This document shows positions 32,291 to 43,992 of a DNA stretch of 64,000 bases, one piece after another (positions within the stretch are counted from its first letter, which is position 1; the number at the start of each line of letters is the position of its first letter). The notes below the pieces were generated by a model. The model was given only the letters and a program-made list of their open reading frames with translations, did not search any database and had not been told where the DNA came from. Both the position numbers and the translations under genes were made by a program. This DNA comes from Ctena decussata (lineage: Eukaryota; Mollusca; Bivalvia; Lucinida; Lucinidae): contig OZ022509.1 of NCBI GenBank assembly GCA_963989385.1, positions 52,034,271 through 52,098,270 on the forward strand, given 5' to 3'.

Positions 32291-32725
32291 TGCCTGGACG
32301 TTCAACTATTTTCATTTTTCGACGCTTTAAGTATACAGTAGGGTCCTTTTGCGTTTAACTCTGATAATATCGGACATATAACTAGTATCCGGGTAATCTG
32401 AATCGCTTAGAATTCGAGGATCTCAGCTACTCATTTAGGAAGTGTTTGACACAAAGGTACGTAAAACTACTAGATGCAGAAAAATGGATTTATTTTTCCA
32501 CGGAAATGGTAAGACGACCTTCCATCAGTATTTACAGTACGCATTTTAGATTAATTCATCTGTTCATTTATTTTCTATGCGTCATTTTGTTTACTTTCAG
32601 TGTCACCTGACTTAGGCGGAAGGAGAGAAAATAAATGATTCTCGTCCGTCCATATGAGCGTTTGTCCGTTCCAGACTGATTTCAGTTATGAAGACTGTAT
32701 TGATATCATATGAAGTTTGATTTTT

Positions 32726-34265
32726 AGCTCATCGATATTTGTCCGTCGTCCGTCCGTCCGTCCGTCGTCAACAATTTCTTCAAACGACATCTCCTCCTAG
32801 ACCAGTAAGCCAATTTCAAAATAATTTCACACAAATGTTTCTGTTATAGCCCTGAACCAAAATAGCTAAAATGGTTCCGGTACGCTGAACAAAATGGCCG
32901 CCAGAGCTAAAAATAGAAAAACCTGTAAACGACATTTCCTCTGAAGCCAATTGCTGGATTTCAAAAAAAAATCACAGAAATGCTTGACTCATGGCCCTGA
33001 ACCTGCTAAAACGGTTCCACTCCGCTGAACAAAATGGCCACCAGAGCTAAAAATAGAAATCTAAAAATAGAAAAAAACTTTAAAAGACATCTCCTCTGAA
33101 GCCAATGGCTCAATTTCATAATAATTTCACAGAAGTGTTTGACTCATGGCCCTGAACCAAAATTGCTAAAACGGTTTCACTCCGCTGAAACAAAAAGGCC
33201 GCCAGAGCTAAACATAGAAATAAATCTTAGAATGACACAGAGGGCACAATTTTGATCCAATCATCATGAAACTTTGTCAAAATGTTAATCTTAATGAAAT
33301 CTAGTCCAAGTTTGAAAGTGGGTCATGTGGGGTCAAAAACTAGGTCACTAGGTCAAATCTTAGAAAAACCTTGTGTACACTCTAGAGGGCGCAGTTATAA
33401 TTCAATCTTCATGAAACTTTGTCAGAATGTTGATCCTTATACAATCTAGGCCAAGATTGAAACTGAGTTATGTGGGGTCAAAAACTAGGTCACTGGGTCA
33501 AATCTTAGAAAAACCTTGTGTACACTCTAGAGGGCACAGTTATGATCCAATCTTCATGAAACTTTATCAGAATACTTATCTTTATAAAATCTAGACCAGT
33601 GATGAAACTGGGCCATGTCAGGTCAAAAACTAGGTCACTAGGTCAGATCTTAGAAAAACCATGTTAATGATCTAGATGGCACCGTTTTGTTCCAATCTTC
33701 ATGAAACTTTGTCAAAATGTTTATCTCCAACAAATCAAGACCAAGGGTGCAACTGGGTCATGTTGGATCAAAAACTTGGTCACTAGGTCAAACCTTAGAA
33801 AAACAATGTGGATACTCTAGAGGGCACAGTTTCGGTTCAATCTTCATGAAACTTTGTCAGAATGATTATCTTAATGAAATTTAGGCCAAGTTTGAAACTG
33901 GGTCTTGTCAGGTCAAACACTTGGTGCCTAGGTCAAATCATAGAAAAACCTTGTGTACACAATTGTGGCTTTATTTTGCATTGAATCTTCATAAAACTTA
34001 GTCAGAATGTTTATCTTCATGAAATGTAGACCAAGTTTGAAACTGAATAATGTCTGATCAAAAACTAGATCGCCAGGTCAGATCGTAGAAAAACATTGTG
34101 TACACTCTAGAGGGCACTGTTTTGATCCAATCTTCATGAAACTTTGTCAGAATATAGACTAGAAAGTGCAAAACTGCTCCAGTTGAACCATCATCAAATA
34201 GATGATCTTCCATGTTATTTCATCATAACTCAGGTGAGCGATTTAGGTCCATCATGGACCTCTTG
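32726..34265 (+). mobile_element. Helitron-like non-autonomous element 1
   Basis: Begins AGCTCATCGATATTTGTCCG, with a (CCGT)n run. It then has six to seven diverged units of about 150-160 bases (CTAGAGGGCACAGTTATGAT; CAATCTTCATGAAACTTTGT; AACTAGGTCACTAGGTCAAA). It ends CTCAGGTGAGCG followed by the hairpin AGGTCCATCATGGACCT and CTTG, flanked by T on both sides. No target duplication is seen. The 3' hairpin close to the end and T/T insertion suit Helitron/Helentron-type elements; this is inferred. Confidence 0.7.
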
Positions 34266-34424
34266 TTTATTATTATTATTTTGACATTCATGGTCCTTGC
34301 TTATATTACTTGTAACTTGTGTCTGCAGCTTCTGCCGTATCTTTTTTATCGTATTAAGGCGATTGGGTACACTTTGGAGGACAGCAATTACACCCGTTTG
34401 GTTTTTGCTTCCGTTCTACATTGG

Positions 34425-34540
34425 ATCAACTTTTAAAGGAAAATTCTGCCGTAGGAGGAGCAAATTCACTCCTCTAAGGGTTGAGTTTGTTTTGGAAGTG
34501 CTAGTTCATCCAGGGAAGCAAACAGGCAGTCACAGTCTAA
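34425..34540 (-). repeat. GGAGCAAATTC dispersed repeat
   Basis: Contains GGAGGAGCAAATTCACTCC, GGGTTGAG and CATCCAGGGAAGCAAACAGG in reverse orientation. Confidence 0.65.
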
Positions 34541-35730
34541 AACACTGGGTAAACTCTATTTACAGCTCTCCATTACGCTGCTGCAGTAAACTGATCAAAT
34601 CTGATCAACTTTTTTACCCGGTTAGTAAGATGTGATGTCGGAAAAAATGGTGCTGTGCCTATATACATACCAATTTTAAATTATAAAGGTATTTTTGCCA
34701 TGATCTGACGATGTGCACGACAGTTTGCTTTGTTTTTGTTTATGGTATTTTGTAAGGTTTTTAACTCAACTTTGACAGTTACCAACTTTTGAGCCGTTTT
34801 ACATAGAGTTTTTTTTTCCGTTTGGTATATTAGTTCTTTTGATGTGACAATTAATTCGATGAAACTAATGCCGATTACCTATTTGATTTGAAAGTAGTTA
34901 TGTGAGTTTCGATCATTTTTATTCGCCTATTTGGACAGAGTTCTGGTTCGTTTTGACTTAGACCTTGTTTGGCGACTATGAATTCGTATTTTTTTAATGT
35001 CCTATTTTTGTCAGAGTTATGCCTCTTTTCGACTTTGGCCAAACATCTTTTGACGGTGCCTCTTGCCTAAATCTGTTTTGTTTAGTTAGTCAGTACAACT
35101 CTGTAACATTCTGTGATACGGATCTGTCGTAAAACAGCTCTATTATAAATACGTTGCACGATTGTGCACTCTATGATTTGAATCTAAACAGACGATGCCA
35201 CACTTCATGCCTCTCTGTCATTACAATTAGCAGAAAGCCTTAAATTAAGTAAAAATCATTCATGCATGATTTGTGCTTTGTTACAAAGCTTAATTTTGCA
35301 TACCATGGCAATCGAAGTGGCTTTGTTTGCTCACATTTGACATTTTAGTTGCGACACACAGAAAGAGTGCATAATGCATATAATGCTACATTCACTAATT
35401 GAACAAAGCAATAATTAGTCATTTATGGTTGTGGCTACATGTATATATGTTATCCGTACAGGAGACTGCTTTAACGGAAAAGCTCGATGCTAGGAGTGTG
35501 CGGATACGTTCCGCTGAGCCTGGGGGGAGACACCACGTGGCAACCCAGGCACGTGGCGACCAAGATACATCGACGTTTTGGCCCTATTCAGGGCCGTTTT
35601 TGAAAGATGCCAGATTTTACCTGCCACCAGGGTGTTCATTAAGAAAGGAAGCCTACGATAATGGCTGCGGTATTATCGATGAGACAAATCAAAGCCATAT
35701 CATATTGAGAATTCAAAGACTAGAAGGCAA
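34541..35730. other. Gene-free stretch
   Basis: T-rich sequence without recognisable gene. A 151-residue frame at 35399-35854 runs into a poly-C/poly-A tract and has no domain motif. Confidence 0.45.
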
Positions 35731-35737
35731 ACAGTGT

Positions 35738-35771
35738 AGACCCCCCCCCCCCCCAAAAAAAAAAAAAAAAT
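35738..35771. repeat. Poly-C then poly-A tract
   Basis: About 16 C then 15-16 A, at the junction of two copies of the AAAGACTAGAGGGCAAACA repeat. Confidence 0.9.
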
Positions 35772-35889
35772 CATCCAAGCTATATCAAATTGAAAATTCA
35801 AAGACTAGAGGGCAAACACTGGTGATCCAGAGGAGCCGCATCGACTGGATCTAAGACATATGCAAATTTAACGTTTTTCAATAAACTAG

Positions 35890-37325
35890 AAATTTGTGTC
35901 TGTAAGACACAGGTGATGCCCCCGTGCTCCCCATTCCATTAACCCCTGCACCCTCGTCCCCAACACCCACCGCCCCCCATCCCTCTTCCTAAGCTCCCCC
36001 ACCACACACACACCATCATAATTTCAAAGAAGTGTGTGCGTAGTCTCAAACTGATTTAGTCATAAACAATAGTATGTGTGGGTCTTGAGAACACTAGCTT
36101 GTTACCTATACTTTTGAACAAAGACGGAAAATTCCTAAGTTCCAAAACTGTCAATTTTGCTAAAACAAGTTTTCTATCTTAAAGAATCTTCATGTACATC
36201 TTTATTATGTAACAAAGCTTCAAAGCAATCTATCATGAACTGTGAGAGAAGCTGATTACAAACTGATATCAAACAAAAACAATTTAAGTTCAAGCGCCCA
36301 TAATTTTATTAAAAATTATTTTTTGACCTTCAAAAATCTTCATGTACATTCTAAATATGTCTGCAACATGTGGGGGGAGTTCAAATTGATCCATCAAAAT
36401 CTGTTGGAGGAGTTGATTACACAAACTTGCTACCCTATATGACTAAAAATTTCTAGGTTCAAAAGCTCATGATTTTATCAAAAATTATTTTTTGACCTTC
36501 AGAAACGTTCATGCACATTCTAATATGTCTGCAACATGTGTGGGAAGTTTCAAATTGATCCATCATAAATTATAGGAGAAGTTGATTACACTAACTTACT
36601 ACCCTGCATCACAAACCAACACTGAAAAATGTCTAAGTTTGGAAGCCCATAATTTTGTCAAAATAAATTTTAACCATAAAAAATCTTCATGCACATCTGC
36701 ATATGCCTGCAACATTTGTGCACAGTTTCAAATTGATCCATTAAAATCTGTAGGAGGAGTTGATTACACAAACTTGCTACCCTATATGACTAAGCAACCC
36801 TGAAAAATGCCTAAGTTCAGAAGCCAGTTATTTTGTCAAAAATAAAGGTTTGGCCATAAAATATCTTCATGCATATCTTCAATATGTCTGCAACACTTGT
36901 ACAAAGTTTCAAATTGATTCATTGAAAACTGTAGGAGGAGTTGATTACACAAACTTGCTACCCTATATGACTAACCAACCCTGAAAATTCCTAGGTTCAA
37001 AAGCCTGTAATTTTGTCCAAAAAATATTTTTGGCCATGTTGTTGTTAATGTGTGGGAGTGCTCCGCCGGTTACTTTACGGCGAACCGTCGATTCGACGTT
37101 GGTTTCTTCTTAATTTAACTTGGATTCTGGTTTTCTGGTGATTCTGCAGAATCTTCATGCACATCTTCAATATGTCTGCAACATGCGTGCAAAGTTTCAA
37201 ATTGATCCATCGCAAGCTGTGGGAGGAGATGATTACACAAACTTGCTACTTAAATGTGCGACTGACAGACGGACAGACAGACAGACGGACAGGGGTAAAA
37301 CATAATGCCTTTAACAGTTCTTTCA
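35890..37325. mobile_element. Pearl-like element with internal tandem repeat
   Basis: Starts AATTTGTGTCTGTAAGACAC and AGGTGATGCCCCCGTG. It has about seven units of about 150 bases with AATCTTCATGCACATCTTCA, TATGTCTGCAACATGTG, AGTTTCAAATTGATCCATC and GGAGGAGTTGATTACACAAA. It ends in CGGACAGACAGACAGACGGA and GGGGTAAAACATAATGCC. The ordering of unit array then ACGG-type microsatellite matches pearl elements of bivalves as I recall them. About 113 bases near 37036-37149 are foreign to the array. Confidence 0.7.
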
Positions 37326-37401
37326 CGGGTTCCATGCAATGTATCATGAAATAGATGAAATGGAAACAAATATAGCTCATGAATGTACATGTAGTACATT
37401 G

Positions 37402-37923
37402 GAGCCGCGACACGACAAAACCAACAAAGTGGAATGTACTCCCAGCGAAGACTCAGACCAACCTGTGCAATCGCCCAGTCTGATCAGAGTCTTCGTTGTG
37501 CGCTTTAAAGATAGCTAAGGGTCTACGCTACTTCCATGCCGACCTCCGGGCCGGGCCGCGTAGCGCAATCGGTAGGGCAACTGCCTCATAAGTCAGAGGT
37601 CTTGGGTTCGAAACCCGGTCTGGCCACATACTTTCGTTTCTCCTTCTGCTGATTCAAGAAGGGCAGTTGTCAGTTACTGGCGAAATATATGCACTTAGTA
37701 CTGGTTAACCGCTTAGGAGGTCTAAGCCTGTCCAGGAATAGTGTGGTTAGGTTAACTGACCGTCCCGTCATGACCATAGCTGTTTACCGTGGACGTTAAG
37801 CATCAAATCAGTCAATCAAAATCCGACAGCGAAGACGTTGATCAGACTGGGTAGATGCCGAGGCCGATCTGAGCCTTCACTGGGCGCACATGCCACTTTG
37901 TTGTTTTTCTCTTGTCGAGGCTC
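37402..37923. mobile_element. MITE family G, copy E, split by a SINE
   Basis: Both terminal arms (GAGCCGCGACACGAC; CTTGTCGAGGCTC) are present. The interior is split by the SINE at about 37546-37820, between CCATGCCGAC and CCGACAGCGAAGACG. Confidence 0.85.
37546..37820 (+). mobile_element. tRNA-derived SINE, copy 2
   Basis: Same A box (TAGCGCAATCGGTAGGGCA) and B box (GGGTTCGAAACCC) as the copy at 30935, with the body CTTTCGTTTCTCCTTCTGCT. It ends GTTAAGCATCAAATCAGTCA ATCAA. CCGAC flanks both sides (short or decayed target duplication). Confidence 0.88.
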
Positions 37924-38239
37924 ATTTGACCTTTATTCTTCGCACAACTCAATTCCGACATTATTACATTTAATTCTGGTGACATTTTGCATAATATTCC
38001 AGCGTATTACTTTAAACGCAATATTACGCCTAGTAAATGCGCAATACGTTTCCTATGTACACATTAAAAATTCGAGCTTCTGATGATGGCTAATCAAAAT
38101 ATCGCACCGCTATTTTCGACTCATATGTACGCAAAGCTTTTATTGCAAATATTTTAGCCTTTTAAAACAATACACTGGTGGAGGGCTATTTTCAGGAGTT
38201 TTGTGTTAACTGTACCAATTGTTTTACTTCAAAGCAAAT

Positions 38240-38475
38240 GAGCCGCGACGCGAAAAAAACAACAATGTGGTTGTGCGCCCAGCGCAGACTCAGATCAGCC
38301 TGGGCATCCGCCAAGTCTGATCAGAGCCTTCGCTGTCCGCATGGAGGTAGCTTAGACCCTTAGCTACCCTTTAAGCCCTTAGCAAAGAGTCTAATTAGAC
38401 TTGGTTGATGTCCAGGCTGATCTGAGTCTGTACTGGGCGCACAACCACTTTGTTGGTTTTCTCGTGTCGCGGCTC
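38240..38475. mobile_element. MITE family G, copy F with AAAT target duplication
   Basis: 236-bp full copy, flanked by AAAT at 38236-38239 and 38476-38479. Confidence 0.9.
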
Positions 38476-38705
38476 AAATGTTGTGCTCACTATTCTTTGC
38501 ATACACTTGAGCCAAAAAGCATTTTAATTGTCAGACATTGATAAATATATGCAGGAGCTTTAAGTTTTAATTTCATGGTTGGAATGGAATTGCGCGTGTG
38601 GATTGGTGGGGGTTACCAGGCGTTTTATGTATTGGACATATTGCACTTGCAGAAGTTTAAGTGAAGTTTAAGTAGAAATCTAGAACGGTACAGATAAATA
38701 GGCTC

Positions 38706-38846
38706 TATCATTGGTCTCCGATGCGGACAAGGGAATCCCAACCCTAGGGCACACGGGGTGTGTCGGAAACGAGACTTGCCAAGTTTCCGAAACACCCCTT
38801 TCGCCCGAGGGTTGGGATTTCCCTGTCCGCATCGGAGACCAGTGAT
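38706..38846. repeat. Foldback repeat (TCATTGGTCTCCGATGCGG)
   Basis: Arms of about 45 bases (ATTGGTCTCCGATGCGGACA; GGGAATCCCAACCCT) with a second nested pair GTTTCCGA. This would form a long hairpin. Confidence 0.85.
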
Positions 38847-39494
38847 TAATTATTTTTCTTACCTACGATGATAATTATTTCAAATTGAGCGGGAAACTAT
38901 TTTTTCATGCGAACGTATACAAGCGTATGTAGTACAACCGTGTCAGCCACGGATTCAACAAATAAGTAATAACTTCTGGAGAGAACAAACAAGTAACAAC
39001 TGCTTAACAGCATTTTCTCTTCCGACTAGGTCCTTGACAGATCTGCGTGTTTAGAATTTCTAATTGAAATAAATATTAAAGAACAAAATTTTTATTGAGA
39101 TGACTACAGCAAGCGCGTGTATGACTTTAGTTGTGACGTAACGTTAACGTTATTTGAAACGTTAGCTGGTAACGTCTTCAAAATGGGGGCACCCTCGACA
39201 TCGTTTATGTGAAATATTGACTATTTCGGATTTTTGTTTTCGACTTTAAGATATAGAAACAGATAATGATGGAATAATAAAGAATGAAAGAATGAATTTC
39301 TTTCTTTGGATTATATTGAGGAAATTCATTGCTTTAAAAAATATTGTAAAGCATAGAAACTTCGAGTCGGGCTTACCGCATTTCATTGAGCGAGTAGTGA
39401 TACAAAGAATTCAAGCTCGTGTGAGCTGTCCCAGCCCATGGGCAAGACAGAATTTTCTAGGACCGCTAAAAATAGAACAAACTCTGTCTAGTAG

Positions 39495-39617
39495 GTAAGA
39501 AATAATTCTCTCAGCACATTTACGACGTCATCAAGTCGCACCGACGTTAATATAACGCCTTTTACACGTTCATTCCAATTGGGAAAGGATTCTTTATTGT
39601 ATAATATTCTTTTGCAG
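39495..39617 (+). other. Predicted 5' UTR intron of peptide gene 3
   Basis: Donor CTAGTAG|GTAAGA at 39494/39495 and acceptor ATATTCTTTTGCAG ending 39617. The 123-base intron is much shorter than the 670-1360 bases in the other three genes. The acceptor is strong; the donor is the best nearby candidate only. No convincing TATA box was found. Confidence 0.45.
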
Positions 39618-39624
39618 ATTGGAA

Positions 39625-39885
39625 ATGAAGTGGATTGTAGTTTGTCTTCTCTGCCTCACTTTGATCTCCGAATTTCCTACATCTCAACAATCAGTATCAC
39701 CATACTGTCGGTGGCACAATGATAACTGCGTGGACAGCAACAGATTTGGACGGCTAGGACGGCCCCTGGCATGCGCCAGGCGATATCCACGACGAATGTG
39801 CCAAGCCAAAGGATATAACTGCTGGTGTCTAATGCGTTCTAACATACTGCACCAAGAAGGGGATATAGATCTTTCAGATGTTTAA
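39625..39885 (+). CDS. Secreted six-cysteine peptide, gene 3
   Basis: An 86-residue precursor. Its hydrophobic signal is residues 1-20 (MKWIVVCLLCLTLISEFPTS). Cysteines are at 28, 35, 50, 59, 66 and 68, spaced 6-14-8-6-1. The domain keeps YCRWHNDNC, GRPLAC and CQAKGYNCWC. In this copy the usual GRRG reads GRLG. An in-frame TTG lies just upstream, but the ATG at 39625 is chosen because it starts the signal and sits 7 bases after acceptor TTTTGCAG, as in the paralogues. It pairs with gene 4 in sequence (WHND, NCWC, N-I-[LI]-H in the tail). The flanks do not match the segmental duplication of genes 1 and 2. It appears intact. The role is unknown. Confidence 0.85.
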   Translation: MKWIVVCLLCLTLISEFPTSQQSVSPYCRWHNDNCVDSNRFGRLGRPLACARRYPRRMCQAKGYNCWCLMRSNILHQEGDIDLSDV

Positions 39886-39954
39886 AGACATACACCATCA
39901 GATGGTGTTGTGTTTGAAAATAATGCCAGCATAACGTTGTACATGTAGGTACCG

Positions 39955-40062
39955 TCCCACTGGGCACACACGGGTGAATCAACCTCGAATCAACTTGATT
40001 CAACGTCAAGACGTTGAATCAAGATTGAGTCCAGGTTGATTCAACATTACGTGCCTGCTGGG
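39955..40062. repeat. TTGATTCAAC palindromic repeat, copy 3
   Basis: Bounded by CCACTGGGCACACA and GTGCCTGCTGGG. It is built of TTGATTCAAC and CAACGTCAAGACGTTGAATC palindromes, and lies 70 bases after peptide gene 3. Confidence 0.85.
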
Positions 40063-40313
40063 TTAGGACGTGAGCAGCTAGTGGAAAAGCAGATTGTTAG
40101 TAACATTGTAAACTATGTAAAAGAAAAATGAACTTGATGGCCGCTGTCAGACAACAAGTATAAGCAAGTTGAAGGTCTAGGCTTGCATATGTAGCTCATG
40201 TTCTAAGCCTGTTGAACGCTCATCTTTAAGAATCATTCCTAGCAAGAACTATGAAATCAGAAATTTATTCTTCCACCTTCATGTATAATCTGTGAATTTT
40301 CTCAATTGTAACT

Positions 40314-40547
40314 GAGCCGCAACACGAGAAAACCAACAAAGTGGTTGTGCGCAAAGCGCAGACTCAGGTCAGCCTGGGCATCCGCCAAGTCTAGTTAGAC
40401 TCTTCTCTAAGCGCTAAAAGGGTAGCTAAAGGAAAGTTACCTCCATGCGGACAGCGAAGAGTCTAATCAGACTGGGCGGATGCACATACTGATCTGAGCC
40501 TGCGCTGGACGCAAAACAACTTTGTTAGTTTTCTCGTGTCGAGGCTC
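40314..40547. mobile_element. MITE family G, copy G with AACT target duplication
   Basis: 234-bp full copy, flanked by AACT at 40310-40313 and 40548-40551. It lies downstream of peptide gene 3. Confidence 0.9.
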
Positions 40548-40551
40548 AACT

Positions 40552-41170
40552 ACGTTTGGTTAATGCTTCTTTTTCTATCTTGTTAAAAGAGCTACCACTG
40601 GATACTATTTCACCAGAAGAGAGCTGATTAGCATTGTTGTTTGGTGTTTCAGGAATGTGTTTAAAAGGCATATGGGTCACCGATTAACATACACAAGCAA
40701 CCGCGCCAAATGGCAATGGCTTAGTCACCTGTGTGGTCCTTTGAGGCCCAGATCAGCTTGCGCATCTGAGCATATTATTAAAGTTGTTTTTTTTTGTTCA
40801 GTATACTGGTCAAGGACTGACGAGTAAATTCCTTCACTAGTTTAGCTTTCAGGCGTAAAGCTAAATGCTTTTTAAAATAGTCTGAAATAGTCTCGGAAAT
40901 GCAAACGATATTCACCATTTTTTCTCAGAACTGGTGACAGATGCTAGATTTTTCAATTACACTTTCTAATTTTTTATCCTAAACCGTAGACTTTTCATAA
41001 AGAAAATATTTTCATTGATTGAATTTATTATATATAGGGTTGGGCTGATTAAATGAGTTTTGTTTGTTTTATTGCTAAATTCCCTTTAATATAACACACA
41101 CCTATGAATTGGTGATTTTTTTTTTTTTTTTTTTTTTTTCATTTTTTCCGAGGTGAACGTATCTGCATGA
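40552..41170. other. Gene-free stretch with poly-T
   Basis: No gene was recognised. A run of more than 20 T occupies about 41117-41139. Confidence 0.45.
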
Positions 41171-41340
41171 TTTACCGCCAGTTTTACGAAAGGAATCATG
41201 TTTTATGACGTCCTGTTTGCTTCCCTTGGCGATGAATTCCTTCAAATGTATGATGGCTTCTCTGATGGAAAGAATTTTCTCCACGATGGAGAACAGTCTT
41301 TCCTTAAGGGGAAGCCTTTAATAGAACGAGAGATAAATTT
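41171..41340 (+). repeat. GGAGCAAATTC-type dispersed repeat, diverged
   Basis: Begins GACGTCCTGTTTGCTTCCCT, as in the copies at 59905 and 63745. The open frames covering it are repeat-derived. Confidence 0.55.
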
Positions 41341-41459
41341 TTTTCTTGGAAAAATACATACATGTACATACAGTGCAGACCTAGTGCAAACTGCTCACGA
41401 GACTGTCCGAACTGTTTATTGTCTGCTTGATGAATTGACCACTTCAGACTGAAAAGCGT

Positions 41460-41717
41460 CCTACTGAGCACACAAGGTTGTATCAATATTGATTCAACCT
41501 TGATTCAACGTCATGACGTTGAATCAAGACCTCGATTCAACGTCATGACGTTGAATCAAGGTTGAATCAGTATTGATACAACCACGTTGAATCAAGGTTG
41601 AATCAATATAGATTCAACCTCACAAGGTTGTATCAATTCTGATTCAACTTTGATTCAACGTCATGATGTTGAATCAAGGTTGCATCAATACTGATTCAAC
41701 CTTGTGTGCTTGCTGGG
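41460..41717. repeat. TTGATTCAAC palindromic repeat, expanded copy 4
   Basis: Outer ends TGAGCACACAAGGTTG and TGTGTGCTTGCTGGG-like. The interior has at least five alternating direct and inverted copies of CCTTGATTCAACGTCATGAC. This is two to three times the length of the other copies. Confidence 0.85.
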
Positions 41718-42007
41718 TAAACTACAAATATAGTAGACAAAAGTCCCATTATTCATCGGCTATGGTCGTGGTGCACAAAGCTCACACAAAGGTGCTGGAT
41801 CAAACTCCCATGTTTGTTCACCTTTTACACACTTATGCTGAACAAAGCCGACACTTTAATTTGCCCAAATAGCTATTACTGACAAGAGAACTAATTTACG
41901 AAGAATATATTTGTAAGACAATTACAATATAGTCTAGGGCGCATCCTTACTTAAGGTCTATCCGTACAATCGCAGAGACGATTTGGGCATAAACATTATA
42001 CCCATCA

Positions 42008-42078
42008 TAGAGAGGCGCCTTGCTTGAGTGGTTAGAGACACCCTCTTGTTTTCCACAATGTCGCGGATTCATATCCAG
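42008..42078 (+). repeat. tRNA-like SINE head
   Basis: GCCTTGCTTGAGTGGTTAGA and a B-box-like CGGATTCATATCC suggest a decayed tRNA-derived head. It is cut by a foldback element that begins at 42079. Confidence 0.45.
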
Positions 42079-42292
42079 GCCCTGAGGTTATAAAACCTTT
42101 TCGTGCTCAACTCAGCTGAGCATGAAATTGCCTCTGCTGATAAATATGAAATTCATAAGCAGAGAAAATGTCATACTCAGCTAAACTGAGCAAGGAAACA
42201 ACTGTACTTATCAATAATTTGCTATTTATAGCAGGTAAAAGTTCATGCTCAGCTGAGTTGAGCATGAAAAAAAGTTTCATAACCTCGGGGCC
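42079..42292. repeat. Foldback element (GGCCCTGAGGTTAT)
   Basis: Outer inverted ends GGCCCTGAGGTTAT and ATAACCTCGGGGCC, with inner palindromes of GTGCTCAACTCAGCTGAGCA. The GCTGAG units are repeated four times. Confidence 0.8.
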
Positions 42293-42635
42293 AGGTTTGG
42301 CCAGTCTGTTTTTGTATCTTTGTTTCCCTTCTACTTTGACTGCAAGTACTGTGACTCGTGGTACTGAAAAACCCAAATGGACTTTAATGTACTATCATTC
42401 TTCGCGCACGTATTGCTGATTTATGTCCGTAAAATGTCTGTGATTCCACTTTATTTGAAGAGATCAAGGAGTCGAGGCTATTATCCGCTGAGAAAATCAT
42501 CTCGTTGAGTCCATTTTTTTTGATAAGGCATTGTTTTAAACAAGAAATCAAATTATTTGAGAATAATTATTTCTTCGAGAAAATCTGAAAGTTCTGCTGA
42601 AAAAATTTTAGTTTGTAATATCTTTGAAAACTTGA

Positions 42636-42842
42636 TGGAGCATGACATACAAAGTATGCCTTGCTCCTATATCAATGACGTCATAATTCTGTTACCATAA
42701 CTAAGAAACATATTGATGTGAAAAGTGACGTCAACGATACATCATTCTGACAAAATACTATACAAATCCACAATTGCTATGGTAACAGACTTATGACGTC
42801 ATTGGTATTGGGGCATGCTATACAATGTATGCCATGCTCCTC
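42636..42842. repeat. Foldback element (GAGCATGACATAC)
   Basis: Arms of about 60 bases: CATGACATACAAAGTATGCC, ATCAATGACGTCATAA and CTGTTACCATA, with their complements. CRE-like TGACGTCA motifs occur in each arm. Half of an arm is at 22100-22150. Confidence 0.8.
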
Positions 42843-43890
42843 TCAAATTATAAAACAGATGCTACCTGATGCTCATACAATGGAAAAGTGCGATTTTCTT
42901 AAACCTATTATTCATTCTCAAATAATTTCATTCCCTGTTTTCAATGTATTCTAATATTTACATTCTTGGTGTATTTACTGAAACGCCCTACAGTAAACCA
43001 TTGGAACCTACAGTGGGAACGCGTATCCATGGCGGAGTGATATTTTTATACAGATAGCAACGAAAAAAACATTCTAAATTTCTGACACTCAGATTCAATC
43101 GACGAACGTGTCGCAATTTCAGTGATGCTTTGTCGGCGAATCAAACTACACAATGCCGAAAATAAGATATGGTTTTATTCCTTACATCTTAATTTAATTC
43201 TCTATGCCTTTAAGAGCAGAGCTAAACACCGAGATATTCGGCAATCGAACGTTTTACGTGATCATGTAAAGACGACTCTTATCCGCCAACTTCAACAGCA
43301 ATTTTCAAAATAAATCGACTTTCTCCCGTCGGCGGACATATGCCATGAAAAAACATGGTGTCTGCCCTTTCTCCATTATAAAAATTAAGTAATTCGGTGT
43401 TTGGGACAATTTCCTTTGCAAAATAATGTTTAGGTACTCTATTTCATTTTCTAAAAAAATGGCGGATTTTTTACCTGATCGATAGACAGCAAAATAATCT
43501 GTAATAAATTCAAACATTACGGAAATGTTCTTGAATCCTGAAATCCGACACACGAAGAGGAACGCATCTTGTAATTCAACATACAACAATATTTTTTTCT
43601 GTACTTTCTTCAGAATGATTGGGAAAAGAATTCTGATCAGTAGCCTACACCATACTGTAAACAAATCGATCGATTTATGACAGTTGTGACGCAATTACAT
43701 AACTGCGTCAACTGTTTCAGCCTTCGCATTTACTTGCTTATAAGTTATTAAGACCGGTACATTGTGGTCAAAATCAGAGGGACTGCTAGAAAAAAAGTAA
43801 TTTTGCCATCCAATTGATACTGCACGTGCCAATATTTCAAAGCCTCTCCTGCAACTCACACGATCACCCTACCCAACTTAAGGCCCATCT
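42843..43890. other. Gene-free stretch; diverged repeat shared with 47150-47560
   Basis: The part 43305-43440 (GACTTTCTCCCG; TTTGGGACAATTTCCTTTGC; AAAATAAT) matches 47190-47310. A reverse-strand frame of 129 codons here (43694-43305) is repeat-derived, and no gene is called. Confidence 0.45.
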
Positions 43891-43941
43891 ACCCCCCCCC
43901 CCTTCCTCCACCCTTGCTCCCTCCCCCCCACCCCCACCCCT

Positions 43942-43973
<32 letters not shown>

Positions 43974-43992
43974 ACACACACACACACACAAA
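43890..43992. repeat. C-rich tract then (CA)n microsatellite
   Basis: Runs of C and CCCA followed by about 20 CA units, with one TA interruption. Confidence 0.95.

Noticed and set aside
32740..32770. CRISPR-like regularly spaced repeats in the tandem-unit elements
   Set aside because: Units are contiguous and hundreds of bases long, without unique spacers, and this is eukaryotic DNA.
35399..35854. 151-codon frame
   Set aside because: It runs through a poly-C/poly-A tract and a hairpin repeat; no conserved domain.
41198..41452. 84-codon frame
   Set aside because: Its first half is a dispersed repeat also found at 59905 and 63745 without this frame.
43305..43694. 129-codon reverse-strand frame
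   Set aside because: It lies in a diverged repeat shared with 47150-47560, where the frame is not kept.
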